Counted from the stretch's first letter, positions 8,783 to 15,992 are shown. The stretch: DNA of 64,000 nt from Sphaerochaeta globosa str. Buddy (GCF_000190435.1 NC_015152.1:2548458-2612457); one strand, 5' to 3'. Program-made: numbers and translations. Notes: generated by a model from the sequence alone, not told the origin.

Positions 8783-9024
8783 GCAACCTCAAATCCTACA
8801 TTCTGCAGGTCTCTCATGCCTTGTAGCCACTCCAACACTGCTTCATAGAAAGGCTTGTTGTTGCCTATTTGTGCCACGTGTTGAACCATGCCTTTTGTGT
8901 CTGGCCTACTGTCTGATCCATCTGCATTCAAGAGCTTTTGATAGAAGTGCGTAGCGTCTATCTGCTCCAGTTTATACCTGTCGGTATACTTCCCATCGAC
9001 CAAGAAAATATCTGCTGTTCTCAT
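8779..9024 (-). CDS. Small hypothetical protein
   Basis: About 81 residues starting MRTADIFLVDGKYTDRY. GAGGAGG lies seven bases before ATG 9024, which is better placed than the upstream ATG at 9057 that would overlap the preceding gene. The protein is soluble with a mixed alpha/beta pattern and ends QGMRDLQNVGFEVA. Its stop overlaps the start of the 52-residue gene by four bases. Function unknown. Confidence 0.55.
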   Translation of the reverse strand: MRTADIFLVDGKYTDRYKLEQIDATHFYQKLLNADGSDSRPDTKGMVQHVAQIGNNKPFYEAVLEWLQGMRDLQNVGFEVA

Positions 9025-9035
9025 TGCATGCCTCC

Positions 9036-9200
9036 TCAGATGAGCTGTACGGTCCATGACTGGACACTGGACACTTCGAAACCCGATTCATCACCTGCCA
9101 CGTAGAACAGGTTGTCGGTTGGAATACCCATGCTGACAACCGTATCCATTGAGTCAAACTCTTCCAAAAATGCCCCGTTTTCCATGTGCCAAATGCTCAT
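9036..9200 (-). CDS. Hidden 54-residue protein of the mobile operon
   Basis: An open frame starting MSIWHMENGAFLEEFDSM and ending SVQSWTVQLI. GGAGGC stands six bases before the ATG, a strong ribosome site, and the stop is followed within 12 bases by the next start. It is the first gene after the terminator-like hairpin at 9211-9245. The content (acidic, with YVAGDESG) resembles small phage or plasmid proteins, but no family is recognised. Confidence 0.6.
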   Translation of the reverse strand: MSIWHMENGAFLEEFDSMDTVVSMGIPTDNLFYVAGDESGFEVSSVQSWTVQLI

Positions 9201-9210
9201 ATTGAGCCTC

Positions 9211-9245
9211 CTAAAATAAAAATACCCACACTTAACTTGTGTGGG
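9211..9245 (-). terminator. Rho-independent terminator or attenuator inside the leftward operon
   Basis: On the minus strand a seven-base-pair stem CCCACAC/GTGTGGG with a seven-base loop is followed by TATTTTTATTTT. It separates the gene at 9328-9855 from the rest of the cluster, so it may reduce downstream expression. Confidence 0.75.
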
Positions 9246-9252
9246 ATATATA

Positions 9253-9295
9253 CCCTGCGAGAAGAATTGAACCTCTACTAGACGACTGTACAGGG
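9253..9295 (-). other. tRNA-like acceptor/T-arm minihelix
   Basis: On the minus strand, CCCTGTA (9295-9289) can pair with CGCAGGG (9259-9253) in six of seven positions, and the T-arm AGAGG-TTCAATT-CTTCT (9276-9260) is a canonical tRNA T-stem and loop placed directly before the acceptor 3' strand, as in a real tRNA. Only 12 bases replace the D and anticodon arms, so it cannot be an ordinary tRNA. It lies between the end of the 9328-9855 gene and the terminator. Confidence 0.4.
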
Positions 9296-9327
9296 TGGAA
9301 AAACAGTCTTTTCACGTTGTCGATCGA

Positions 9328-9855
9328 TTAGCCGAAATACTTCTCTGACTTGGCAATCTCGTTGTTTCTCTCGATAAGAGCCACGTATCCCCACAATGCA
9401 TCCCACGTGTTGGCATCTTTGAGGACCTTCTCAAGGCGAGCCTTCGACTCTTTGTCACACTTCGCCTGCCACGAATCCATAGCGTTGTTATAGTCCACCT
9501 GCTCAGATGTCAGGGTTTTCTTTTCGGTTTCCTCATAACGTGCGTCCCTGGAATAACTCTTCACCTTGATGCTATGTCCCTTGCCTTCAAGGAGGATTAC
9601 ATCAAGGTCTCTAGGCATGCCTTTGGTCACTTTGATGTATTTGCGTACAGTACCGTCTTTGAGCACTGCAACGTGGGTTTCAAGGCCGATTTTCCAAGTC
9701 AAGGCGAGTGACAAAGCATCGGTTGCCTGTTTCAATTGTGCGGCAAATTCCCCGCCCTCTTCTTTTGCGGCTTGGTCTACTTTTCCTACTGCGAGAATAG
9801 CCTGTTTTGCCTCTTCGATAGCCTGTGCGGTCTTGGTGTTGGTTGTTGCGTTCAT
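9328..9855 (-). CDS. Hypothetical protein, first gene of the leftward cluster
   Basis: A 175-residue soluble protein. The N-terminal 50 residues are alanine- and lysine-rich helix (AQAIEEAKQAILAVGK); the centre is beta-rich (THVAVLKDGTVRKYIKVTKG); the C-terminus is helical and ends AKSEKYFG. GGAG precedes the ATG by six bases. This is the promoter-proximal gene of the cluster, downstream of the long untranslated region at 9856-10430 and followed by a terminator, which suggests that it is made in larger amounts than the rest. The family is not recognised. Confidence 0.6.
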   Translation of the reverse strand: MNATTNTKTAQAIEEAKQAILAVGKVDQAAKEEGGEFAAQLKQATDALSLALTWKIGLETHVAVLKDGTVRKYIKVTKGMPRDLDVILLEGKGHSIKVKSYSRDARYEETEKKTLTSEQVDYNNAMDSWQAKCDKESKARLEKVLKDANTWDALWGYVALIERNNEIAKSEKYFG

Positions 9856-10430
9856 GATTCACTCCTAGGGCATTTTTTGCCCGTTTTAAATTTTAGGGAC
9901 GCTCAAGCGTTCCGTTATTACCTGCAAAACAGGGAATAATGCAATGCTTGAATTCTTCCTGCGTACGCTATGGAGGTTTTTTGCTCACCTGTGTTTACTC
10001 CTGTATGGCTACAGTTTCAGTCCACCCACCTTTCCCATTTCGGGCATAGTGGCTTCGCTATCGGATAGTACCTACTCTGTCGTTCCCCGAAACCCAGCTA
10101 AAGTGTGCTATTTTTAAGGTTTACAGCGGTTAGTCCCAAAGTTTTGCGGATACTTCCCATTCAATTCCATATACAGCAAGCCGAAACCGTCTGTACTGGT
10201 AACGCATGATGACAAATCACACTTCTGTCAAAAAACCCATGTTTTACAACTCTGTACCAGTGTCCCTAGTACCGTTGACTCTCTTCTTATATCCACTTGC
10301 CTTCTAACAACCCCGAAAGACTGCTAGCCAACACCTATTAACCCCGAAAGGTTAGTGAATACTTGGTAGGGGTTTAGCTCCCCTGTGAATTTTATTGGTC
10401 CCTCCTGTTTGTTCGGTTTAACTAAGTGAT
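9856..10430 (-). ncRNA. Candidate large structured RNA or long 5' leader (about 575 nt)
   Basis: There is no plausible gene on either strand. Read on the minus strand, from a predicted start near 10430, the region contains many hairpins. Two adjacent ones share the loop UUUCGG: UAACC/GGUUA, and a nine-pair stem from CUAGCAGUC to GGUUGUUAG. UUUCGG recurs twice more (near 10178 and 10086). The nine-pair stem depends on G-U pairs that exist only in the minus-strand RNA. Near the 3' end are ACGCU/AGCGU and GGGCA/UGCCC stems, the latter directly before the ribosome site of the 9855 gene. It could be a regulatory leader or a stand-alone RNA of the kind found on mobile elements; no known class was recognised. 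Confidence 0.5.
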
Positions 10431-10465
10431 GTTTAGACAATAAAACTTAGTTTAACTAATGTCAA
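10415..10465 (-). promoter_or_regulatory. Operator-covered promoter for the leftward transcript
   Basis: On the minus strand a perfect -35 box TTGACA (10465-10460) is followed after exactly 17 bases by TATTGT (10442-10437). The spacer is filled by the odd palindrome TTAGTTTAACTAA (10447-10459), and a second copy of its core, GGTTTAACTAAG, lies at 10415-10426 just past the expected start site. This is the architecture of a repressible promoter. Confidence 0.72.
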
Positions 10466-10499
10466 TTACTTTTTTATCTAATTTTTCAAGATATATGAT

Positions 10500-10540
10500 G
10501 GATTAGTTATACCTATTTATGCTATAATGGTTTAACTAAG
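10500..10540 (+). promoter_or_regulatory. Promoter and operator for the small DNA-binding protein gene
   Basis: An extended -10 element TGCTATAAT (TATAAT at 10523-10528) is followed immediately by GGTTTAACTAAG (10529-10540), identical to the copy at 10415-10426. The -35 region is weak. A ribosome site (GAGG) and ATG 10568 follow. The shared operator suggests that the product of the gene regulates both itself and the divergent transcript. Confidence 0.65.
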
Positions 10541-10567
10541 AAAAATAATTTTTATGAGGTTAATATA

Positions 10568-10816
10568 ATGAGAACTGAGGCGGAAAGAAAATGGGACAAA
10601 GAAAATAAAGTGTTCTATGGTATGTATTTAATGAAAAGTAATGATATGGATATTATCACGTATCTTGATACAGTGAAACAAAATGGGGGGAGTGTACAGG
10701 GAGCTATCAAGGAAGCTATAAGATACTTCCTTGCCCATAGTGGTAATAATATATATACCAATATCGCACAAGAGAGCAAAACAGCTTCAGACAAAGAAGG
10801 ACCAAGCCTAGATTGA
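10568..10816 (+). CDS. Small RHH-like DNA-binding protein, probable autorepressor
   Basis: An 82-residue protein. After a charged N-terminus comes a short strand (VFYGMYLMKS), then helices DMDIITYLDTVKQNG and SVQGAIKEAIRYFLA, the pattern of ribbon-helix-helix proteins of the type that often begin with a strand then a DADII-like helix and end with an IKEAIR helix. The tail is disordered. It is the only regulator candidate in the mobile region and is transcribed divergently from the long cluster, with identical operator sequences over both promoters; the repressor role is inferred from that. AT-rich compared with the cluster. Confidence 0.65.
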   Translation: MRTEAERKWDKENKVFYGMYLMKSNDMDIITYLDTVKQNGGSVQGAIKEAIRYFLAHSGNNIYTNIAQESKTASDKEGPSLD

Positions 10817-11146
10817 AGATTTTTAAAATTGACCGATGAAATAAAAAAATATTCAGAAGGCAAGGCAAATAAAGTCAAGCAAGGGTATACAAACCTAGAT
10901 TCAAGCCGGGGAGTATACCCTACTACTTCCCCTACACTCCCTAACCATCCTATTACCAGTTATCTCGCTACCAATCGACACCTAAACCCAGGTAGTAAGC
11001 ACCAATTTGTACACCTATACCACACCAAGCCTTATTATGGACACCAAGCCCAATTCTATTAGATATAAGCACATAGCCCTATTAATACAGTAAGGATACC
11101 AGCTTAATTACTCCCTTCAGCCCTCACACATACAATAGTTACATAC

Positions 11147-11247
11147 TGCATAATTCTTGCATAAGGTCTCCCAATTTACCGGCTTTATACCAATCAATAT
11201 TGCATACAGACTGCATACAGGCTTTATTCATGCATAATTGGTGCATA
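11147..11247. repeat. Three pairs of TGCATA, each pair spaced 11 bp
   Basis: TGCATA occurs at 11147, 11158, 11201, 11212, 11231 and 11242. Within every pair the distance is exactly 11 bases, one helical turn, while the bases between vary. This is what repeated binding sites for a dimeric or tandem DNA-binding protein look like (iteron-like). Confidence 0.7.
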
Positions 11248-11416
11248 TTCAAGGTAGGGGGAGGGGGGTCAAAATTAAGGCAGGGGGGGCGGCGGATTGG
11301 ATCCAGGGGTGCGCGAAGATACTGCCTCTACCACTGCATATGGTAAAAAACTTCTAGAAAAGCTCTATCCGATTTTTAGGATCGTTATTAATATAATTAT
11401 GTCAATAATGCTCATT

Positions 11417-11503
11417 AGAACAAAATTCTTACCTCCGCTGGTTTTCTAGCGAGAACAAAATTATTACCTCCACTAGTTTCCTAGTGAGAAGAAAAAATTA
11501 TTC
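11417..11503. repeat. 35-bp tandem repeat with covarying hairpins
   Basis: Two full units (11417-11451, 11452-11486) and a partial third start with AGAACAAAATT. Each contains a six-pair stem with a four-base T-rich loop: CGCTGG/CTAGCG in the first and CACTAG/CTAGTG in the second. Two base pairs differ between units and both stay paired, which suggests selection for the hairpin. Confidence 0.7.
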
Positions 11504-11541
11504 AAAATACATTGTTTCTATTATATTTTTGGAGGAAGAAA

Positions 11542-11787
11542 ATGAAAAAAGAATATTTTGTAATTGGAGAAATTGCCTCAGATAACTGGAACAAAGGTAT
11601 CCGTATCACGATTAATGTACTAGCACATCTATTAAACGCTAGAGGGTATCCTCGACAGGCCAATCGGGGCTTATACAGTTCTGTTAGCGCTGCTTATCGT
11701 GCACATATTCGATCAGGGCAAAAAGGAACTGCTGATTGTATCGCTTGTGCAATAACAAACACAAAAGGTAGGTATTGTTGGCAATAG
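11542..11787 (+). CDS. Small hypothetical basic protein
   Basis: An 81-residue protein starting MKKEYFVIGEIASDNWNKG. GGAGG stands six bases before ATG 11542, so the longer frame from 11512 is not used. The centre (ITINVLAHLLNARGYPRQ) could be a helix-turn-helix-like element, and the frame ends NTKGRYCWQ. It lies directly downstream of the tandem hairpin repeat, which could act in its leader. No family is recognised. Confidence 0.5.
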   Translation: MKKEYFVIGEIASDNWNKGIRITINVLAHLLNARGYPRQANRGLYSSVSAAYRAHIRSGQKGTADCIACAITNTKGRYCWQ

Positions 11788-11800
11788 AAAGATTACTTTA

Positions 11801-11830
11801 AACTGACGCATATGTCAGTTCTGTTATAAT
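11801..11830 (+). promoter_or_regulatory. Promoter overlapping a palindromic operator
   Basis: The palindrome AACTGAC-6-GTCAGTT (11801-11820) overlaps a -35-like CTGACG (11803-11808), with a perfect TATAAT (11825-11830) after 16 bases. The next feature downstream is a strong terminator only about 25 bases away, so the transcript would be very short. Confidence 0.5.
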
Positions 11831-11853
11831 CACACATGAGCATATTGATAGGT

Positions 11854-11882
11854 GGGCAGGAAAATCTCCTGCCCTTTTTTTC
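11854..11882 (+). terminator. Strong rho-independent terminator
   Basis: A perfect eight-base-pair stem GGGCAGGA/TCCTGCCC with a five-base loop is followed by seven T. It can end the transcript of the 11542 gene or of the short RNA predicted from the promoter at 11801-11830. Confidence 0.88.
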
Positions 11883-12039
11883 TGTGATTCTTTTTTTTGT
11901 TTTCAACTATCTATGTTCTAAAAATCATAAATTCTTGCATCTGTAGAAATGAAAGATAATTCCGGATCAATACTGAGTGAATATGCCCGTAAGTAATATT
12001 TCTCTTTATTGAGTATCCGCACGCATTAAAACCATCATT

Positions 12040-12420
12040 CGCTTATTCAGTACCACCGGTAGCTGCATGAGCACCGTTTTCCCATTTGCATCATGGGCAC
12101 CACAATAATCACATTGAGCACCACACCTTACACAACATGACCCAGAATATTGGTAACGGAATCTATGGGTTCCGGTATCAAATTCTGAGGAGGCCGACAT
12201 GGCCAGGAAAATCAAGGTGAAGCTCATTCTTGAGCTTCATGAGCAGGGGATATCAATGAATGAGATATCCAACACAAGAAAAATCTCCAAACATTCAGTC
12301 TGTACAACCGTGGAGAAAGCGAAGCAAAAAGGATTGTCCTACAAGGATATGAAGGACATGACCGACGATGCAGCCTACCGGCTGGTATTCCCTGAAAGGC
12401 ATGCCCCTGACTCAATTCCT
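12040..12420 (+). pseudogene. Remnant of an IS21 element: left end and N-terminus of IstA
   Basis: From ATG 12199, with GGAGG nine bases upstream, about 72 codons read as an IstA N-terminus: MARKIKVKLILELHEQG, the HTH (SMNEISNTRKISKHSV), and RLVFPERHAPDS. After about 12415 the frame runs into the tail of the neighbouring broken gene, so the rest of the element has been deleted. Upstream (12055-12130) TGAGCACC and TGGGCACC motifs recur, as expected for the multiple transposase-binding sites at an IS21 end. Confidence 0.75.
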
Positions 12421-12429
12421 TGCAAGCGC

Positions 12430-12989
12430 ATTCCTAGTAATATCGTCAGTATCCACACCAAGCTCGAACCAAGTATTTTGAAAAACGAGATAATATTCTT
12501 CATCTTTATTCACTTGATATAGCAAGAAACCTGCATGAGATGACCCCTCATACATATTGCCTTCAAGCTCATCCATTATATGCATAATACGCTGTGGAGT
12601 TTTTGTGACAAATGTACTATTTGCTAGGGCTATGACATCATGGCCTACAAAAAAGGCTTATCGATACCAGACAAGTCCTCAACACTTTCAACAGACAACA
12701 CAACAAGCATATATTCCTTCGAATCATTTTTGATAGCAGGAACTCCTACTTCAGTAGTAATCTGTAATGCCAGTAAATATATATCAGAATACAAGCCTCT
12801 CATAACACCATTGATTTTCAAGTTAGCGATAGCAATGGGATTTTTCTCAGCCATGATTGTTTTTTGGATTTGAATACCAATTGAAACTGGATTTTTCCTA
12901 GATCCAATTGGAGCATTTGGATCTAGAACTTTAGCAAAAAGAGACGAACAAATAAGAGTAGTGATACATATAAAAACAATTTTCTTCAA
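12430..12989 (-). pseudogene. Secreted protein gene, frameshifted and 3'-truncated
   Basis: The frame starts with a signal peptide (MKKIVFICITTLICSSLFA) and then DPNAPIGSRKNPVSIG, a pattern seen in DUF4352-like extracellular proteins. It stops at 12645, but shifting by one base at a run of six A (plus strand 12649-12654) reopens a good frame (VGHDVIALANSTFVTKTPQR and on) that continues about 70 codons until it meets the IS21 remnant near 12420. The single-base change lies in a homopolymer, so it could be a mutation, a phase-variable switch or a sequencing error. The 3' end is lost in any case. Confidence 0.65.
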
Positions 12990-13045
12990 AGTCTACCGTC
13001 CTGTAAATCACCGAGTAGCACATCATCAAACTGTAAGAATAAAAA

Positions 13046-13453
13046 TCAGACCTTGGTATAATCCAATGTCTGGATAAATCCATTAGTATTTAGTGAGAAT
13101 CTCAGGGTAGTATCAGAAGTCTTTGTAAAGGAATAAGTCTGAGTCACTCCCTCATCAGAAATATTAAATGAGTATGTGCTACTACTTGTAGACACTTGAG
13201 TTATTGGAGCTCCAGCTGCTTTCATTTCCTTGAAATTAAGCCCAATGCTGTTAGTTGTCCAAACTACATTATCCTTGCTGAATATCAAAGTACTGATTAC
13301 TTCTCCTCCCGCCTTTATTTCCCAGCTGCCGATAGTCCAAGAAGGCGGAGATAGGGGTACTCTCCCATTTGAACCAGGGACGTCATTAGTACAACCCGCC
13401 ATTAATAATACCAAAATCAGACCTGCTATCAAGGTGTATTTTCTGATAACCAA
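13046..13453 (-). CDS. Small lipoprotein
   Basis: About 135 residues with a type II signal peptide and lipobox (LILVLLMAGC), so it is probably anchored in the outer or inner membrane. The mature part is beta-rich with many serines and threonines (STLIFSKDNVVWTTNS, SFTKTSDTTLRFSLN), as in small lipocalin-like or META-like folds. The start is odd: GGAGG abuts a TTG at 13453, while the best-spaced position six bases further on is ATC, not ATG, so the start codon may have been lost. It is a neighbour of other decayed secreted genes. Confidence 0.6.
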   Translation of the reverse strand: MVIRKYTLIAGLILVLLMAGCTNDVPGSNGRVPLSPPSWTIGSWEIKAGGEVISTLIFSKDNVVWTTNSIGLNFKEMKAAGAPITQVSTSSSTYSFNISDEGVTQTYSFTKTSDTTLRFSLNTNGFIQTLDYTKV

Positions 13454-13773
13454 CCTCCTTTCAACATAATCAGTCGAATTATACAGCTATAAGTACAAGA
13501 ATGATAGGATCATATTTGTATTACCAAGGAAAGGGAGGAGCAACCTCATCAATATACGTACTAAATATCGACTACAACAAGAATCCATATTTGAAGTTGA
13601 TACTCTTTTCTTCCAGAAAAACAGACCAAGGTGTTGGAATGAACAATGATCCCCGACAAGCGCAGTACAAGTAAGATAGATACATAAGAAAAGAAAAGAC
13701 TAATAACACCCCTCGTTACCTCCAAGCCATCCTCAAAATGGAAAGTCTTTTATTGTGGATATTGGAGGCGGAA

Positions 13774-14907
13774 ATGAAAGACATTACTGGCACAGAATTT
13801 ATAGAATCTGAATTGAATCAATTGGATTCTCATGATGGATTCGTCGATTCAGAGGCAGATTGCGGGAATAGCGGTTTGTCAAGTAATACCCCTGTACTTA
13901 CAAAAACTGGGTGGAAAAAGCACGGCGAATTACAGGTGGGTGATTCAGTATACACACCAAGAGGATTGAGTAAGGTTCTTTCAGTCAAGCATTATCCAAA
14001 TTCCCAATGCATGAAAGTAGGTTTTCGAGGGAATCAAGAAATTATTTGTGGTTCTGCTCATTCATGGAAAGTCATGAAATGGAATTCTAAGAGAGCAAAA
14101 GGTGAGAAAAGAGTCGGATGGGAATCTGTTCATAATCAAACTTCTCAATTGATGTCTAACCATAAGCACCCTTATATTCCCGTTACAGGATATTCCAGCT
14201 CCCCGGTTGATTTACCTATTGAACCTTATACGCTTGGAGCTTGGCTAGGTGATGGAGATAACAGTGGAGGACGTGTGTGCGGTCCTGATGAGGAGGTTTT
14301 TGAATCAATCAGAAAAGATGGTTACAAATTATCTGAAAGCCACTGTCCTACGCGAGCACCTTTCCAAACGAGAACGGTTTATAATTTAGTCAAGGAATTG
14401 AGAAAACAGAATCTTCTTCACAACAAGCATATTCCATCAATCTACTTTGCAGCATCTGTTGAACAGCGGCTGGCTCTGCTGCAAGGATTGATGGATACTG
14501 ATGGCAACATGTCTAGGATGTATGGGAACGGAGCAACATTCGTACAAAAGAAAGAACAACTATCTCTAGATGTTCTTGCGCTTGTCAATTCTCTAGGATT
14601 CAGGGCTGGTATCTGCAAAACAGAAGTTGCCCATTATGTCTCTTTCTCAATATCAGAAAATGACTTGGTTCCCTTTCGTGTACAGCGGAAGATTGATAAT
14701 ATAAAGAAATTTCAAAGTCAGAAGCAAAGTAAAAACTGGTATGGACAATCAGTTGAGAAGTGTGAAACAGTACCGACCAACACCATACAAATAGCGGATC
14801 CAGCTGGTATATATCTAATTGGCTATGCTCTGATTCCAACATGTAGCAATCTGGATAGTGTCAACAAATACAAAAAATCTGGAGTGGAAGACAAACTATG
14901 TAGCTAG
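13774..14907 (+). CDS. Orphan intein-like protein: Hint domain with LAGLIDADG endonuclease
   Basis: About 377 residues. It contains an intein layout without a host protein: block A at residues 35-46 (LSSNTPVLTKTGWK), block B with GSAHSW near residue 96, two LAGLIDADG helices (LGAWLGDGDNS near 145 and LLQGLMDTDGN near 227), and block F (GIYLIGYALIPT near 346). The splice junction that should read HN followed by C, S or T is replaced by CSN, so splicing is unlikely. Only 33 residues precede block A and about 20 follow the end. GGAGG before ATG 13774 decides the start. It is probably a homing-endonuclease remnant that lost its exteins. Confidence 0.75.
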   Translation: MKDITGTEFIESELNQLDSHDGFVDSEADCGNSGLSSNTPVLTKTGWKKHGELQVGDSVYTPRGLSKVLSVKHYPNSQCMKVGFRGNQEIICGSAHSWKVMKWNSKRAKGEKRVGWESVHNQTSQLMSNHKHPYIPVTGYSSSPVDLPIEPYTLGAWLGDGDNSGGRVCGPDEEVFESIRKDGYKLSESHCPTRAPFQTRTVYNLVKELRKQNLLHNKHIPSIYFAASVEQRLALLQGLMDTDGNMSRMYGNGATFVQKKEQLSLDVLALVNSLGFRAGICKTEVAHYVSFSISENDLVPFRVQRKIDNIKKFQSQKQSKNWYGQSVEKCETVPTNTIQIADPAGIYLIGYALIPTCSNLDSVNKYKKSGVEDKLCS

Positions 14908-15398
14908 CCAGGAAGTTCACATCCTAGTAGGAGGATGGAAACGATAACAATGTATAACTTCTCTATTTATATAGTATACATTCTTGATGTAGGTGATTTT
15001 TACTTCTATTGCGCCTCATCCCCCATATCGTAAATGGAAAGCCTGAACTGTTAAACTCGGAGGGCTTAATAAAAAATTCTGCTTTGCCAATTTAAATATG
15101 AGGGACAATCCCCAGCAGGATTGATTATCGATGAGCTGCTAGATGAAGAAAACTTTTGTCCACCCAAGAGCTGTCTTGATCTGATAATTGATACAAAGAA
15201 TCTTAAACAAATTGGAAAAATACTGCGGTATTTTGAGGTTCCTATACCATCTCGGGCTTCATTAGCGATTACCTTCCAACAAGGATGGACTCGTCGAATC
15301 AAGGAATCCGTGTGTTTGGAAACCACCAAATCCACGCACAGAGGAAAAACCTTTTTATATACCCCAGAAAAATTAACTTCTGAATTCTACCTTCGGCA
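14908..15398. other. Non-coding region with a degenerate repeat
   Basis: There is no supported gene here. Short open frames on both strands (15066-15335 and 15121-15398) overlap each other and lie across a degenerate copy of the repeat also seen near 45.6 kb, so I leave them out. Confidence 0.5.
15140..15240. repeat. Dispersed degenerate repeat (partner at about 45600-45700)
   Basis: Shared words in the same order at both sites are CCAAGAG, TGTCTTGA, CTGATAA, TGATACAAAG and, some 50 bases on, TTTTGAGGTT. At 45.6 kb the copy lies 140 bases from a tRNA-derived attachment site, so both may be ends of related integrated elements. Confidence 0.5.
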
Positions 15399-15992
15399 TC
15401 ATTTTTTATGTTGCCAATTGATTTTGGAGAACAGCTCATTTGATTTTTCAAATGACATAATTTTTGATCCTGGTTTTAATTTAAACTTCTTTCGAATATC
15501 ATCAATTTCCTGAATTGTTATTATTCGTTTAGCCCCCCATTTTCCAGGTGAATCAAAGGCCGATTGATTGAAATATTTCATTAAATAAAATTCTATTTCC
15601 CGAATCAACGATAGGTTAATGTCAATTATTAGTTTTAATACATTTAAATCGTTAATTTCTTCAATTGCTCCATGTTGTAGTTTATTACGATAACCTGCAG
15701 AACAATCTACAAAAAGCTGCAAACCGGTTTTCAAGTTTTCTTCTTTGAAAACCATTGGCCCCTTTTCCTTATTAATAAGTACTAAAGCTTTCTCAAGAGT
15801 ATCGTGAATATGTAAAAAACTTTCTTTAGTAGCCTCCATAGCCTGCTTATAACTTACTCCATTCATTCTTAAACCAATAAACATCAATCTTGAGAAGTAC
15901 GCTTCACAAGCTATATGACAATCCATAAAAAACGCATTAGTATATTCTATATTATTTGGTTCAATTAGTTTTTTTATTGTTCTTAAATACAT
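15399..15992 (-). CDS. HEPN-like protein next to a type III-like R-M pair
   Basis: A 197-residue helical protein. Around residue 100 it has AGYRNKLQHGAIEEI, in which R-NKLQ-H is the RX4H motif typical of catalytic HEPN ribonuclease domains. Long helices surround it. No signal peptide or membrane segment is seen. It is encoded 165 bases downstream of the methyltransferase gene on the same strand and may be co-transcribed; HEPN toxins commonly accompany defence loci. AGGAAG precedes the ATG. HEPN domains are also found in non-catalytic proteins, so RNase activity is an inference. Confidence 0.6.
   Translation of the reverse strand: MYLRTIKKLIEPNNIEYTNAFFMDCHIACEAYFSRLMFIGLRMNGVSYKQAMEATKESFLHIHDTLEKALVLINKEKGPMVFKEENLKTGLQLFVDCSAGYRNKLQHGAIEEINDLNVLKLIIDINLSLIREIEFYLMKYFNQSAFDSPGKWGAKRIITIQEIDDIRKKFKLKPGSKIMSFEKSNELFSKINWQHKK

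Larger units (their letters stand above)
10817..11541. other. Non-coding origin-like region
   Basis: No convincing gene. It contains a C-rich, T-poor stretch (10905-11060), three pairs of TGCATA (11147-11247), G-runs on the plus strand (11257-11289) and a tandem hairpin repeat (11417-11503). This combination resembles a replication or transfer origin of a plasmid-type element, but no Rep or relaxase gene lies in the window. Confidence 0.4.

Noticed and set aside
10829-11062. A 77-codon open frame rich in Pro, Thr, Asn and Tyr
   Set aside because: It has no ribosome site, has low-complexity composition following the C-rich DNA, and lies in an origin-like region. I regard it as chance.
15121-15513. 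A 130-codon frame on the plus strand
   Set aside because: It overlaps the 3' end of the HEPN-like gene antisense and crosses a degenerate repeat; no start signal is seen.
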